DNA of 64,000 bases from Sanguibacter suaedae (GTDB lineage Bacteria > Actinomycetota > Actinomycetes > Actinomycetales > Cellulomonadaceae): the NCBI RefSeq assembly GCF_016342785.1, contig NZ_JAEINH010000004.1, positions 124,001 through 188,000 of the forward strand, given 5' to 3'. The position numbers and the translations under genes are program-made. Under the pieces are notes generated by a model, which was given only the letters and a program-made list of their open reading frames with translations, made no database searches and was not told where the DNA came from. Position 1 is the first letter of the stretch. The number at the start of each line of letters is the position of its first letter. Positions 10,015 through 18,337 of the stretch are shown here, piece after piece.

Positions 10015-10926
10015 GTGGGGCGTCCGGTGAGGATGCACGCCGACGAGCTCGACATCGACGAGGAGCTGGTGGCCGCGCTGGTCGCCGACCAGCTCCCGGC
10101 CTGGGCCGACCTCCCGGTCGCACGGGTGCCGTCGTCCGGGACCGACAACGCCATGTTCCGGCTGGGAGACGAGCTGGTGGTCCGCCTGCCCCGGATCCCG
10201 TCGGCGGCCCGCCAGGTGGCGAAGGAGCAGCGGTGGTTGCCGCACCTCGCCCCGTCGCTGCCCCTGCAGGTGCCGGTGCCCGTCGGTCTCGGGCGCGAGA
10301 GCGAGGCGTTCCCGCTGCCGTGGTCCGTGTACCGATGGCTGGACGGCGTCGACGCGACGGTCGCGCCTCCCGACGACCTCGAGGCGGCCGCGGAGGTGCT
10401 GGGGCGCTTCGTGCGCGCGCTGGAGGGGGTCCCGCTCGCCGGTGGGCCCGTGTCGTTCCGCGGCGGGCTCGCGTCCGCGAGCGATGAGGGCACGCGGGAG
10501 GACATCGCCCGTCGGGGTGACGCCGGTGCGCTCGACCCTGACCTGGCCTTCGCGTACTGGGAGCACGTCCTCACGCTGCCGCCGTGGACCGGTGACGCGG
10601 TGTGGGTGCACGGCGACCTGCTGCCCGCCAACCTGCTCACGGTCGACGGGCGGCTGAGCGCGGTCATCGACTTCGGCGGGTGCGGCACGGGCGATCCGGC
10701 GTGCGACCTCATGCCCGGCTGGACCGTGCTCGACGCGGACACCCGGCAGGTGTTCCGGGAGGCGAGCGGCGCCGACGACGGCACCTGGGCGCGAGGCCGG
10801 GCCTGGGCGTTCCGCTTCGGTGTCGGCGCCTGGGACTACTACGAGGTGACGAACCCCGCCCTCGCCGCGGTGGGCAGGCGCGCTGCGCTCGAGGTCCTCG
10901 ACGAGGTGCGCGGGTGGCCCCTCTGA
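10015..10926 (+). CDS. Aminoglycoside-phosphotransferase-family kinase
   Basis: 303 residues of the APH/choline-kinase fold. The catalytic loop is WVHGDLLPANLL (residues about 198-209), followed by the metal-binding VIDFGGCGTGDPACDL. The GTG start is fixed by GGGAGGGG about 6 nt upstream; a -10 TAGCGT lies near 9952. Such chromosomal enzymes phosphorylate small molecules, and only some give antibiotic resistance; no substrate can be assigned. It stands alone before tRNA-Arg. Confidence 0.88.
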   Translation: MGRPVRMHADELDIDEELVAALVADQLPAWADLPVARVPSSGTDNAMFRLGDELVVRLPRIPSAARQVAKEQRWLPHLAPSLPLQVPVPVGLGRESEAFPLPWSVYRWLDGVDATVAPPDDLEAAAEVLGRFVRALEGVPLAGGPVSFRGGLASASDEGTREDIARRGDAGALDPDLAFAYWEHVLTLPPWTGDAVWVHGDLLPANLLTVDGRLSAVIDFGGCGTGDPACDLMPGWTVLDADTRQVFREASGADDGTWARGRAWAFRFGVGAWDYYEVTNPALAAVGRRAALEVLDEVRGWPL

Positions 10927-10967
10927 GAGGGCTGACGGGTCTGACGGGTGGTGCTGGTCCTGCACTG

Positions 10968-11040
10968 TGCGCCCGGGCAGATTCGAACTGCCGACACCCG
11001 CTTTAGGAGAGCGGTGCTCTATCCCCTGAGCTACGGGCGC
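10968..11040 (-). tRNA. tRNA-Arg (anticodon CCT)
   Basis: Complete cloverleaf on the minus strand: acceptor GCGCCCG with CGGGCGC, D-arm TAGCTCAGGGGATAGAGC, anticodon loop CTCCTAA in a CCGCT/AGCGG stem, and T-loop GTTCGAATC. The CCT anticodon reads AGG. The 3' CCA is not encoded. Confidence 0.95.
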
Positions 11041-11169
11041 GGGGAGCGCCTCAAGGTTACCCGACGTCCTCCCGTCGGCCATGCCGCCGGTTCTGCCCTG
11101 GTATGCCCGGGAGCGGCGTGTCATCATGGTCGCGCCGAGGATGATCTCGAACTCGTCGACCCGAGGTCA

Positions 11170-11245
11170 TTGACTCTGGGTATGTGAAGGTGCATCATTT
11201 TCTTTGACAGCGCGTGCCGCCTGCCCCCTGCGCGGCACGCGCTGT
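11170..11245 (+). promoter_or_regulatory. Promoter-like element followed by a 14-bp hairpin
   Basis: TTGACT (11170-11175) and CATCAT (11193-11198) are 17 nt apart. The implied start near 11205 is followed at once by a perfect 14-bp stem (11207-11220 with 11232-11245, 11-nt loop). The hairpin may be a terminator, a stabilising 5' stem, or part of a small RNA. Confidence 0.4.
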
Positions 11246-11300
11246 TCTCATGTCCGGTGACAGCCCCCGCCCGCTCGCCGCCGCACCTAGAGTTGGCGTC

Positions 11301-11687
11301 GTGGACGACGTGACTGACGAGGCTGCGCGCGATGCCGCCCTCCTGAGCGAGCTCGTCGACCCGGGCGCCCGGCAGATCCTCGAGGCCGAGGATCCCTGGC
11401 AGGCGTACGAGGTGGCCAACGCGCTCTTCCCACCCCTGGTGCATCAGACGATGACGCTCTGCGGAGGCATGTTCATCGCCTGGGCGGAGCTCGTGGACGT
11501 GTTCGAGACAGGGAAGACGCCCGTCGCGGACGCCCATGCCGCTTTGCGTCGTGCTGCCGCCGAGTGGCTCCGGAGGACCGGCCCTCCGACGGAGGAGCAC
11601 GTCCGGCGCTGGGTGTCGCTCGCGGGCGACGAGGTCGCGTTCCTCTTCGACAGGGACGGGACCTTCTGGCAGGGTCCTCGGGCCTGA
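11301..11687 (+). CDS. Hypothetical protein, 128 residues
   Basis: Not recognised. The protein is acidic, starts VDDVTDEAARD, is helical and lacks signal peptide or membrane segments; it ends in a DEVAFLFDRDGTFWQGP segment. The GTG start is supported by TAGAGT 7 nt upstream (leaderless pattern). It is a single gene between tRNA-Arg and the helicase-like gene, with normal high-GC codon use. Confidence 0.7.
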   Translation: MDDVTDEAARDAALLSELVDPGARQILEAEDPWQAYEVANALFPPLVHQTMTLCGGMFIAWAELVDVFETGKTPVADAHAALRRAAAEWLRRTGPPTEEHVRRWVSLAGDEVAFLFDRDGTFWQGPRA

Positions 11688-11766
11688 CGCGACCCCACCC
11701 ACCTCACCCGCTCCGCGCACGGCGCGCCACGAGGCCATTCCACGACGTTCCCGTTAGCGTTCCAGG

Positions 11767-14700
11767 GTGACTGTTCCCGATCGCACCAAGGCGGCGGGCA
11801 CGCGGAGTGCCACGCCGGACGACCCGACGAGCACGCCCGCCGGCACACCGCAGTCCACGGAGGGACACGCCGACATGAACGACGCACACGCGGCGACGCC
11901 CGTCGAGGAGCACGACCACCCGAGCACGCCCGTCGCGGTGCCCACCGTCGTCCGCGCCCCCAGCACCGGCGACCTCGTCGCCGCAGCCGTCGACCGGTGG
12001 CGCGCCACCCTCGTCTCCCTCGCCGGTGGGTCCACCCTCGCCGACATCTCCCTCCTCGGCGACGCCGTCCTCGACCTCACCGCCGCGCACCCCTCCGGCA
12101 TCGCCCAGCTCTTCGCCGGGCGCAGCACCCGCCTCGCCAACGTGTTCCGCGAGGGCGGCTCCCTGCCCGTCGCCCGACGCCGCGCCCGGGCCGTCGCCCA
12201 GCGCTCCCAGGAGCAGGCCGAGCGCTACGGCATCGCGCCCACGTACCTCGCCATCGGCGTCGCCACATGGACCGAGTACGGCGACGACGACACCAACGAC
12301 GACGTCGCCGCCCTCGCCCGCGCCACCGGCAGCCGCAGCCTCGCCCACGACAGCGTCTACGACGACACCGCCATCGCCGACGCCCGTCGCCGCGGCCGCA
12401 CCGTCCGCGCACCCGTCCTCCTGCGTCCTATCACCATCCACGCCCGCGGCGGCGGCGAGACCGACTTCGAGCTCACCCTCGAACCCAGCGCCGAGATCAA
12501 CCCCGTCCTCTCCCGCGCCCTGCGCTCCCGGGGCGCCCTCCTCGACCCCGGGGCCCTCGCCCGCGGCGCCTTCACCGGGTCCGGGTTCGACCCCTCCACC
12601 GCGCTCGACCGCATCAACGCCCTCGGCACCGCCGTCCTCAACGACTTCGCGCTCGCCGACAAGCTCCTCGTCGGGACCTTCGTGCACCCCGGGCAGATGC
12701 TCGTCGACGACCTCGACGACCTCTCCGCAGGCCTCGAACGTCACGAGATCGTCGCCGCCCTCGCCGGGGACGTCCCCGCCGCCGAGACCCTCGCCCACCC
12801 GCTGCCGGCGCCGCGGCCCGGCGACGCCGAGCCCAACATGGAGCGCGGCGTCGGCGATCTCGACCCCTCCGGGCGCAACGTCCTCGACGCCCTCGCCACC
12901 GGCAGCCACCTCTTCATCGACGCCCCCGTCGGCGCCGACTCCACCGGGGCCGTCGCCGCCGTCGTCGCCGAGGCCGCAGCCATCGGCCGCAGCGTCCTCT
13001 ACGTCCCCGGGCACCGCCGCGCCGCCGACGCCCTCGGGCTGCGCCTCGCCGAGCTCGGGCTCGACGACCTCGTCCTCGACGTCACACCGCACCCCAGCTG
13101 GCGCACCGCCGTCTCGCGCCGTCTCCTCGGGGCCATGACCCTCGAGGCACCCCAGGTGGACGCTGCCGCGCTCGTCGACCTGCGCCTCCAGCTCGTGGAG
13201 ACCCGCACGCGCCTCACCCGCATGATCGACGGCCTCCACCAGCAGCGCGAACCCTGGGGCATCTCCGCCTACGACGCCCTCCAGGCCCTCGCCCGCCTCA
13301 CCGCGGGCCGCCCGGCCCCCGGGACCACCGTGCGCCTCGACGCGCCCACCGTCGCCCGCGTCGGCGCGGTCCGGCCGGACGCCGGCGAGAAGCTCGTGCG
13401 CGCCGCCGAGCTCGATGCCTTCACGCTCCGCCCCGCGTCGACCCCGTGGTACGGCGCGAGCATCGCGACGCAGGACCTCGCAACCTCCACCGTCGAGCGC
13501 ATCGAGCGCCTCCTGGGCACCACCCTCGTCGACCTGCGCCAGCACATCGAGACCGTCGTCGACGACACCGGCCTCGTGACCCCGCGCACCGTCACCGAGT
13601 GGGGCGAGCAGCTGAAGATGCTCGGCGGCATGCGCTCCACCCTCGACGTCTTCCAGCCCCTCGTCTTCGAGCGCACCGCCGACGACCTCGTCGCCGCCAC
13701 CGCCACCCGGCAGTGGCGGACCGAGAACGGCGTCGAGATGAGCGGCCTCCACCGCCGTCGCCTCGTCAAGCGCGCCAAGGACATGATCCGCCCCGGCACG
13801 CGCGTCCCCGACCTCCACGCCGCGCTCCTCCAGGTGCAGCGGCAGCGCGAGGCGTGGGCCGCCCACTGCCCCGGCGGCGGCTGGCCGCGCCTGCCCGAGG
13901 GACTCGCCACCATCGAGGCGACCCACGACTCGGCCGTCACCGACCTCCTCGCCCTCGACGCCGTGCTCGCCACCACCCCCGGCGGTGCCGGCCTCGCCGA
14001 CCTGCCCCTCGGTGACCTCGCCGAGCGGCTCCAGCGCCTCCTCGACGACCGCGCCGCGCTCGACACCCTCCCCGAGCGCACGGTCGTCGTCCGCGAGCTC
14101 GCAGGCCTGGGCCTCGGGGAGCTCCTCGACGACCTCTCCCGGCGACGCGTCGACGGTGCGCTCGTCGAGGCCGAGCTCGACCTCGCGTGGTGGAGCTCCG
14201 TGTTCGAGCAGATCCTCGCCGCCGACCCCTACCTCGTCGAGGTCGACGGCTCGAGCATCGCGGCCCTCGCCGACCGCTTCCGCCAGCTCGACACCGCGCA
14301 CGTCCGGTCCCTCGCCACCCCCGTCCGCGCCGCCGCGATCCAGCAGCTCCACGGCGCGCTCCGCGACAACCGCGAGCAGGCCGAGGGCCTCTTCGCGCTC
14401 CTCGTCGACGAGCAGCTCGCGAGCGTCCGGACCGCCATGGACGACTACGGCGACGTGCTCCGCAAGCTCCGCCCCTGCCTCGTCGCCACCCCCACCCTCG
14501 TCCCGCACCTGCTGCCCGCGCACCGCACCGTGGACCTCGTCATCCTCGACGCCGTCCAGCACCTGCCCGTCGAGTCCGTGATCTCCGCGATCGCCCGCGG
14601 CCGCCAGGTGGTCGTCGTCGGCGACCCCCGCTGCGCCTCGGGGGAGGCCGTGCGCCAGCTGGCCGAGCTCCTGCCGACCGTCGCGCTCGCCGGCGACGCG

Positions 14701-16140
14701 TCACGCCGCGACCCGCAGCTCACCGCCTTCCTCGCCGAGCACGGCTACGAGGGCGTCCTGCACCCCATGCCGCTGCCCTCCACCGAGCAGCTCGTGACGT
14801 TCGACGCCGTGGACGGCGCCGGCATGCCGGACTCCGCGTCCGGTGCCGTGGAGTCCACCCAGACCGAGGTCGACCGCGTGGTGGACCTCGCCATCAACCA
14901 CGCCCTCGACCACCCCGAGGAGTCCCTCGCGATCATCGCCGGGTCACGCGTCCACGCCGACCGCATCCGCGAGGCCGTCCTCGCGCAGGTCCGCCAGAAC
15001 GCCGGACTCGCGACCTTCTTCGACCCCCGGCGCCGGGAGCCCGTGGTCGTCGCCGACCTCATGGGCGTCGCAGGACTGTCCCGGGACGCGGTGATCTTCT
15101 CCGTGGGCTTCGGCCGCACCCCCCACGGGCGCGTCCTGCACCGCTTCGGGGACATCTCCGGCCCCACCGGCGACGCGCTCCTGCTCAACGCGATCGGTGC
15201 GTCCCGTCGTCGCCTGTCCGTCGTGAGCTGCTTCGGCAGCGCGGACCTCGACCCCGACCGGCTGCGCGGCGCGGGCGCGCAGCTCCTGGGGTCCCTCCTG
15301 GAGTTCGCCGAGCACCGCCGCACCACGACGACCGTCCCCGAGGACACGGAGACCGCGAGCCAGCCCCACCCGGACCGGCTCGTCATCGACCTCGCGGAAC
15401 GCCTCTGGCGGACCGGGCTCACCGTCGAGACGCAGCACGGCGCCCCGGGCGGGGAGCAGATCCCCCTCGTCGTGGGCCACCCCGACCTTCCCGGTGAGCT
15501 CCTCGTCGCGGTCCTCACGGACGACGACGCCTACACGGCCGAGCGCAGCGTCCGCGTCCGCGACCGGCAGCGTGCCGAGCGCCTCGAACGCCTCGGGTGG
15601 CACGTGGTCCAGGTGTGGTCGGTCTCGCTGTTCCTCGACCCCGAGCGCCAGGCCAACCGGGTCCGGGAGGCCGTCTTCGAGATCGAGGCGCGCCGCCGCG
15701 CCGCACGCCAGCCTGTCACGGGTGCGCTTCCCGTGATCGGGCTCGCCGCAGGGCCCGTGGTCGACGACACCGACCTCACGGGGGACGACCTGGTCGACCC
15801 GTCCGCGCCTGTGCTGCCCGGTGTGCCGTCCACGCCGACCGGGCAGGTCCGGCCCGACGGCGACACCGACGGGCCGACGGGTGAGGCGGACGGAGCAGGC
15901 TCGGCCGCGCTGCCGTCGCCGCTGGCGCGCACCGCGCGGCCCGACGTCGAGATCGGCCTCCCCATCGCCGCGTACGGGGACGACGAGCTCGACGACCTCG
16001 CCGCCTGGATCGCGTCCGACGGGGTGCGCCGCACCCCGGACCAGCTGGCCGCCGCCATGCGTGACGAGCTGGGGATCCGCCGACGCTCCCAGCGCGTGGA
16101 CACCGCGCTGGCGAGCGCGGTCAGCCGGCTGCTCGGCTAG
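11767..16140 (+). CDS. Eroded superfamily 1 helicase-nuclease (DUF4011/AAA/REase/DUF3320-like)
   Basis: 1457 residues. The order resembles the DUF4011 helicases: an N-terminal DUF4011-like part (about 70-330, with VLLRPITI and EINPVLSRALRSRG), a split RecA-like core, a VSR-type endonuclease domain (about 1204-1295, ending in RDRQRAERLERLGWHVVQVW), and a C-terminal DUF3320-like winged helix (about 1406-1457). The ATPase motifs are broken: the P-loop region (about 381-395) reads FIDAPVGADSTGA with no lysine, and Walker B (about 925-931) reads VILDAVQ instead of a DEA form. It is probably not an active motor; the nuclease part lacks the usual acidic ExDG motif. The GTG start has TAGCGT 6 nt upstream; ATG 11875 with GGAGG is an alternative. 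Confidence 0.8.
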   Translation: MTVPDRTKAAGTRSATPDDPTSTPAGTPQSTEGHADMNDAHAATPVEEHDHPSTPVAVPTVVRAPSTGDLVAAAVDRWRATLVSLAGGSTLADISLLGDAVLDLTAAHPSGIAQLFAGRSTRLANVFREGGSLPVARRRARAVAQRSQEQAERYGIAPTYLAIGVATWTEYGDDDTNDDVAALARATGSRSLAHDSVYDDTAIADARRRGRTVRAPVLLRPITIHARGGGETDFELTLEPSAEINPVLSRALRSRGALLDPGALARGAFTGSGFDPSTALDRINALGTAVLNDFALADKLLVGTFVHPGQMLVDDLDDLSAGLERHEIVAALAGDVPAAETLAHPLPAPRPGDAEPNMERGVGDLDPSGRNVLDALATGSHLFIDAPVGADSTGAVAAVVAEAAAIGRSVLYVPGHRRAADALGLRLAELGLDDLVLDVTPHPSWRTAVSRRLLGAMTLEAPQVDAAALVDLRLQLVETRTRLTRMIDGLHQQREPWGISAYDALQALARLTAGRPAPGTTVRLDAPTVARVGAVRPDAGEKLVRAAELDAFTLRPASTPWYGASIATQDLATSTVERIERLLGTTLVDLRQHIETVVDDTGLVTPRTVTEWGEQLKMLGGMRSTLDVFQPLVFERTADDLVAATATRQWRTENGVEMSGLHRRRLVKRAKDMIRPGTRVPDLHAALLQVQRQREAWAAHCPGGGWPRLPEGLATIEATHDSAVTDLLALDAVLATTPGGAGLADLPLGDLAERLQRLLDDRAALDTLPERTVVVRELAGLGLGELLDDLSRRRVDGALVEAELDLAWWSSVFEQILAADPYLVEVDGSSIAALADRFRQLDTAHVRSLATPVRAAAIQQLHGALRDNREQAEGLFALLVDEQLASVRTAMDDYGDVLRKLRPCLVATPTLVPHLLPAHRTVDLVILDAVQHLPVESVISAIARGRQVVVVGDPRCASGEAVRQLAELLPTVALAGDASRRDPQLTAFLAEHGYEGVLHPMPLPSTEQLVTFDAVDGAGMPDSASGAVESTQTEVDRVVDLAINHALDHPEESLAIIAGSRVHADRIREAVLAQVRQNAGLATFFDPRRREPVVVADLMGVAGLSRDAVIFSVGFGRTPHGRVLHRFGDISGPTGDALLLNAIGASRRRLSVVSCFGSADLDPDRLRGAGAQLLGSLLEFAEHRRTTTTVPEDTETASQPHPDRLVIDLAERLWRTGLTVETQHGAPGGEQIPLVVGHPDLPGELLVAVLTDDDAYTAERSVRVRDRQRAERLERLGWHVVQVWSVSLFLDPERQANRVREAVFEIEARRRAARQPVTGALPVIGLAAGPVVDDTDLTGDDLVDPSAPVLPGVPSTPTGQVRPDGDTDGPTGEADGAGSAALPSPLARTARPDVEIGLPIAAYGDDELDDLAAWIASDGVRRTPDQLAAAMRDELGIRRRSQRVDTALASAVSRLLG

Positions 16141-16253
16141 TGGGCGGCATGGACGTCGCGGACGCTGGTGACGAGCGACCCCCTGGTGTCTCCCGACGCC
16201 GCGGTCACCGTCGTGCGGTCCGCCAGGGCACCGAGCAGGGAGCGGTGCCGGGC

Positions 16254-16355
16254 GTGAGCAGCGACGAACGTCCCTCGGGGTGGTCGGAGCCCTCGGCAGA
16301 AGGGCGGGACGACAACGACGAGAGGCTCGTGCGCGACGTCCCGCCCCACTGGTGA
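16254..16355 (+). CDS. Small acidic protein, 33 residues
   Basis: A 33-codon frame from GTG with AGGGAG 11 nt upstream. The product is Trp-containing and charged, with WSEPSAEGRDDNDERLVRD then a PPHW end; its composition looks like a real short protein rather than random sequence. The frame stays open back to GTG 16140, which overlaps the stop of the helicase-like gene, so a 71-residue product is possible. Function unknown. The stop lies 7 nt before the convergent mscL stop. Confidence 0.55.
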   Translation: MSSDERPSGWSEPSAEGRDDNDERLVRDVPPHW

Positions 16356-16362
16356 GGCTGGG

Positions 16363-16818
16363 TCAGTAGCCGGTCGGCGGTGCCGGCGGCGCCTTCGGGG
16401 TCGTGGTCTGGCCGGGCCCGCGACCGCTCTGGGCCGCGAGGAGGTCGCGGATCTCCTGGAGGAGGATGACGTCCTCGGCGGGCGCCTGGGGCTCTGCGAC
16501 CTCGCCGCGCTTGCGCAGGCGCTGCAGGTGGTTGATCGGCAGCACCACGAAGAAGTAGACCGCTGCGGCGATCGCCAGGAAGTTGATGAGCTCGCCGAGG
16601 ATCAGACCGAAGCTGAACTGGGCGTTGTTGATCTCGAAGGACATGGTGCTCGCGAGGTTGGGCTTGCTGAAGAGCATCGCGATGAGCGGGTTGATGAAAC
16701 CGTGGACGAGGCTGTCGATGACGGCCGCGAAGGCGGCACCGATGACGATCCCGACCGCGAGGTCGATGACGTTGCCGCGGGTGATGAACTCCTTGAAACC
16801 GTTGAGCACGTTCTTCAC
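16363..16818 (-). CDS. mscL: Large-conductance mechanosensitive channel MscL
   Basis: 151 residues, the usual size. It has the amphipathic N-terminus MKNVLNGFKEFITRGNV, TM1 (about 17-45, DLAVGIVIGAAFAAVIDSLV), a periplasmic loop, and TM2 (about 70-96), then a basic cluster and a Pro-rich C-terminal tail. MscL opens under membrane tension on hypo-osmotic shock and forms a homopentamer. The GTG start has AAAGGA upstream. Confidence 0.97.
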   Translation of the reverse strand: MKNVLNGFKEFITRGNVIDLAVGIVIGAAFAAVIDSLVHGFINPLIAMLFSKPNLASTMSFEINNAQFSFGLILGELINFLAIAAAVYFFVVLPINHLQRLRKRGEVAEPQAPAEDVILLQEIRDLLAAQSGRGPGQTTTPKAPPAPPTGY

Positions 16819-16906
16819 AGGGGGTCCTTTCGGAAGGTGGCCCGAGCCGGGGCGGAGGGGGGCGCCGTGCGGCGATCCGGACGGAACGGGCGTCGAGCGC
16901 GGCCGA

Positions 16907-17704
16907 TCATCCCACGACGACCGCGCTCAACGCACCCTTTCCCACGGCGGCCGCCAGGTAGGACGCCTCCTCGGCCGTGACCGCGACGAGGAGGATCGTC
17001 TCCGGGACGGCGGTGTCTCCACCGAGGTCCAGCCCACCGGTGCTCTCCGGCGACGGTGCGCTCGGTGTCGGGACCACGAGGGCACCGCGCGCGAGGTGCA
17101 CCGCCGGCGTGGCGTGCCCCGCGCCGTCCCCCGGCACGGGGACAGGGTCGGGGGAGAGGGCAACGAGGTCCGAGGCGGGCTCGGGAGGTGCGAGGAGGTC
17201 CACCCGTGTCCCCGGCGTGAGCATCCCCACGAGCGCCGGGTCGGCGAGGCGGACTGCGGCGATCACGCGCCCCGGAGGGGCGACGAGATCGGGGGGGACG
17301 AGGAGCGACGAGCCGAGGACGGTGCCGGGGGCGACGTCGACGGCGAGCGTCCACGACAGCGTGCTCCCGGCCCCGGGAGCTGCTGCGCTGTCGGGACCGG
17401 TGAGGTCCGCCATGCTCAGGGCGTCGTCGGCGACGAGGTCGACGGGAACGCGCACGGTGCGGACGTCGGACGGGCGGACGACCGACCCGGCGGTGAGCTC
17501 GCGGTCGACGACGAGGACGTCGTGGAGGTCGGCGGCCGGTGGGCGCAGGGCCGCGACCGCCGCGGCCGCGGCCGTTCCCCACAGGAGGGCGGCCATGAGG
17601 AACCGTGACCGCCATACCGCCGACCGCCACCTGCGGCGCACGCGGGGACCGCGCAGCGGTGGCAGAGGGCCGGTCGGGACGAGCGGGAGCGCGAGGGAGG
17701 ACAT
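16907..17704 (-). CDS. SAF-domain protein (CpaB/RcpC-like)
   Basis: 265 residues: a basic N-terminus, one membrane anchor (about 33-54), then a SAF domain (about 60-150, VVDRELTAGSVVRPSDV) as in the pilus-assembly protein CpaB. A second domain follows with TPGTRVDLLAPP. No pilus genes are nearby, so a role in Flp pili is only a family analogy. The ATG has TAGCGT exactly 6 nt upstream (leaderless). It lies between fmdB and mscL on the same strand. Confidence 0.8.
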   Translation of the reverse strand: MSSLALPLVPTGPLPPLRGPRVRRRWRSAVWRSRFLMAALLWGTAAAAAVAALRPPAADLHDVLVVDRELTAGSVVRPSDVRTVRVPVDLVADDALSMADLTGPDSAAAPGAGSTLSWTLAVDVAPGTVLGSSLLVPPDLVAPPGRVIAAVRLADPALVGMLTPGTRVDLLAPPEPASDLVALSPDPVPVPGDGAGHATPAVHLARGALVVPTPSAPSPESTGGLDLGGDTAVPETILLVAVTAEEASYLAAAVGKGALSAVVVG

Positions 17705-17803
17705 GCCCGGACGCTACGAGTCCGCTCCCCGGCACACGGTCGAGGCGGCGGCTCCCTGTGGATCAGGGGTGCGGCTCAGCGCCCTGTGGGCGAGCGCGGG
17801 CGG

Positions 17804-18211
17804 TCAGCCCGCGGTGGCCGGGGCGCTCGAGGAGGACGACGTGGTCGACGAGGTCGACGAACCGCTCGACGAGGAGCCCGAACCTGACGAGGTGCCCGAG
17901 TCCTTGGACGCGGATCCGCTGCTCCCGGACGAGGCGCCCGAGTCCTTGGGGCCGGCGTCCTTCGAGGAGGACTCCTTCGAGCCCGAGTCCTTGGAGCCCT
18001 CGGAGGAGGACCCGGACGAGGTGCTCCGGGTCTTCGACGAGTTGTCCGTGCGGTAGAAGCCCGAGCCCTTGAAGACGACACCGACGGGGGAGAAGACCTT
18101 GCGCAGGCGGCCCTCGCACTCGGGGCACACGGTGAGCGCGTCGTCCGCGAACGACTGGTGGATGTCGAAGCTGTGGCCGCACGCGGTGCAGGTGTACGCG
18201 TAGGTGGGCAC
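17804..18211 (-). CDS. FmdB-family zinc-ribbon protein with long Ser-rich tail
   Basis: 135 residues. The N-terminal half is the FmdB zinc ribbon, with C8/C11 (CTAC) and C29/C32 (CPEC). The rest (about 58-135) is a Ser/Gly/Lys/Asp-rich low-complexity tail. FmdB proteins are small putative regulators of unproven function. The GTG start follows GAGGAG by 6 nt. The promoter contains a CIRCE operator, so HrcA control and heat induction are expected. Confidence 0.92.
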   Translation of the reverse strand: MPTYAYTCTACGHSFDIHQSFADDALTVCPECEGRLRKVFSPVGVVFKGSGFYRTDNSSKTRSTSSGSSSEGSKDSGSKESSSKDAGPKDSGASSGSSGSASKDSGTSSGSGSSSSGSSTSSTTSSSSSAPATAG

Positions 18212-18250
18212 GGGATCTCCTCGGGGACGTGCTGGGGCGGGGCGAGCGAT

Positions 18251-18277
18251 CTGGCACTCGCGAGTTCGGAGTGCTAA
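18251..18277. promoter_or_regulatory. CIRCE operator (HrcA site) in the fmdB promoter
   Basis: CTGGCACTC-N9-GAGTGCTAA matches the CIRCE consensus TTAGCACTC-N9-GAGTGCTAA at 16 of 18 arm positions, with the exact 9-nt spacer; the right arm is perfect. On the minus strand it begins where a TATGAT -10 box (18277-18282) ends, so bound HrcA would block fmdB transcription. The divergent acylase gene starts 61 nt away. Confidence 0.88.
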
Positions 18278-18305
18278 TCATACGCGAGGGCCGACCCCTC
18301 GATCA
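18277..18305 (-). promoter_or_regulatory. fmdB promoter (TGATCG / TATGAT)
   Basis: On the minus strand TATGAT (18282-18277) is preceded at 17 nt by TGATCG (18305-18300). The CIRCE palindrome abuts the -10 box on its downstream side. Confidence 0.6.
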
Positions 18306-18337
18306 CGGCCGGGCGCACGAGCAAGTAGTCTCGCACC

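Noticed and set aside
11124-11738. Minus-strand frame opposite the 128-residue hypothetical gene
   Set aside because: The plus-strand frame has a leaderless start signature; the minus frame crosses a strong hairpin and has no start signal.
11704-14562. 952-codon minus-strand frame inside the helicase-like gene
   Set aside because: Translation is Gly/Glu/Val low-complexity typical of antisense high-GC sequence; the sense frame has recognisable domains.
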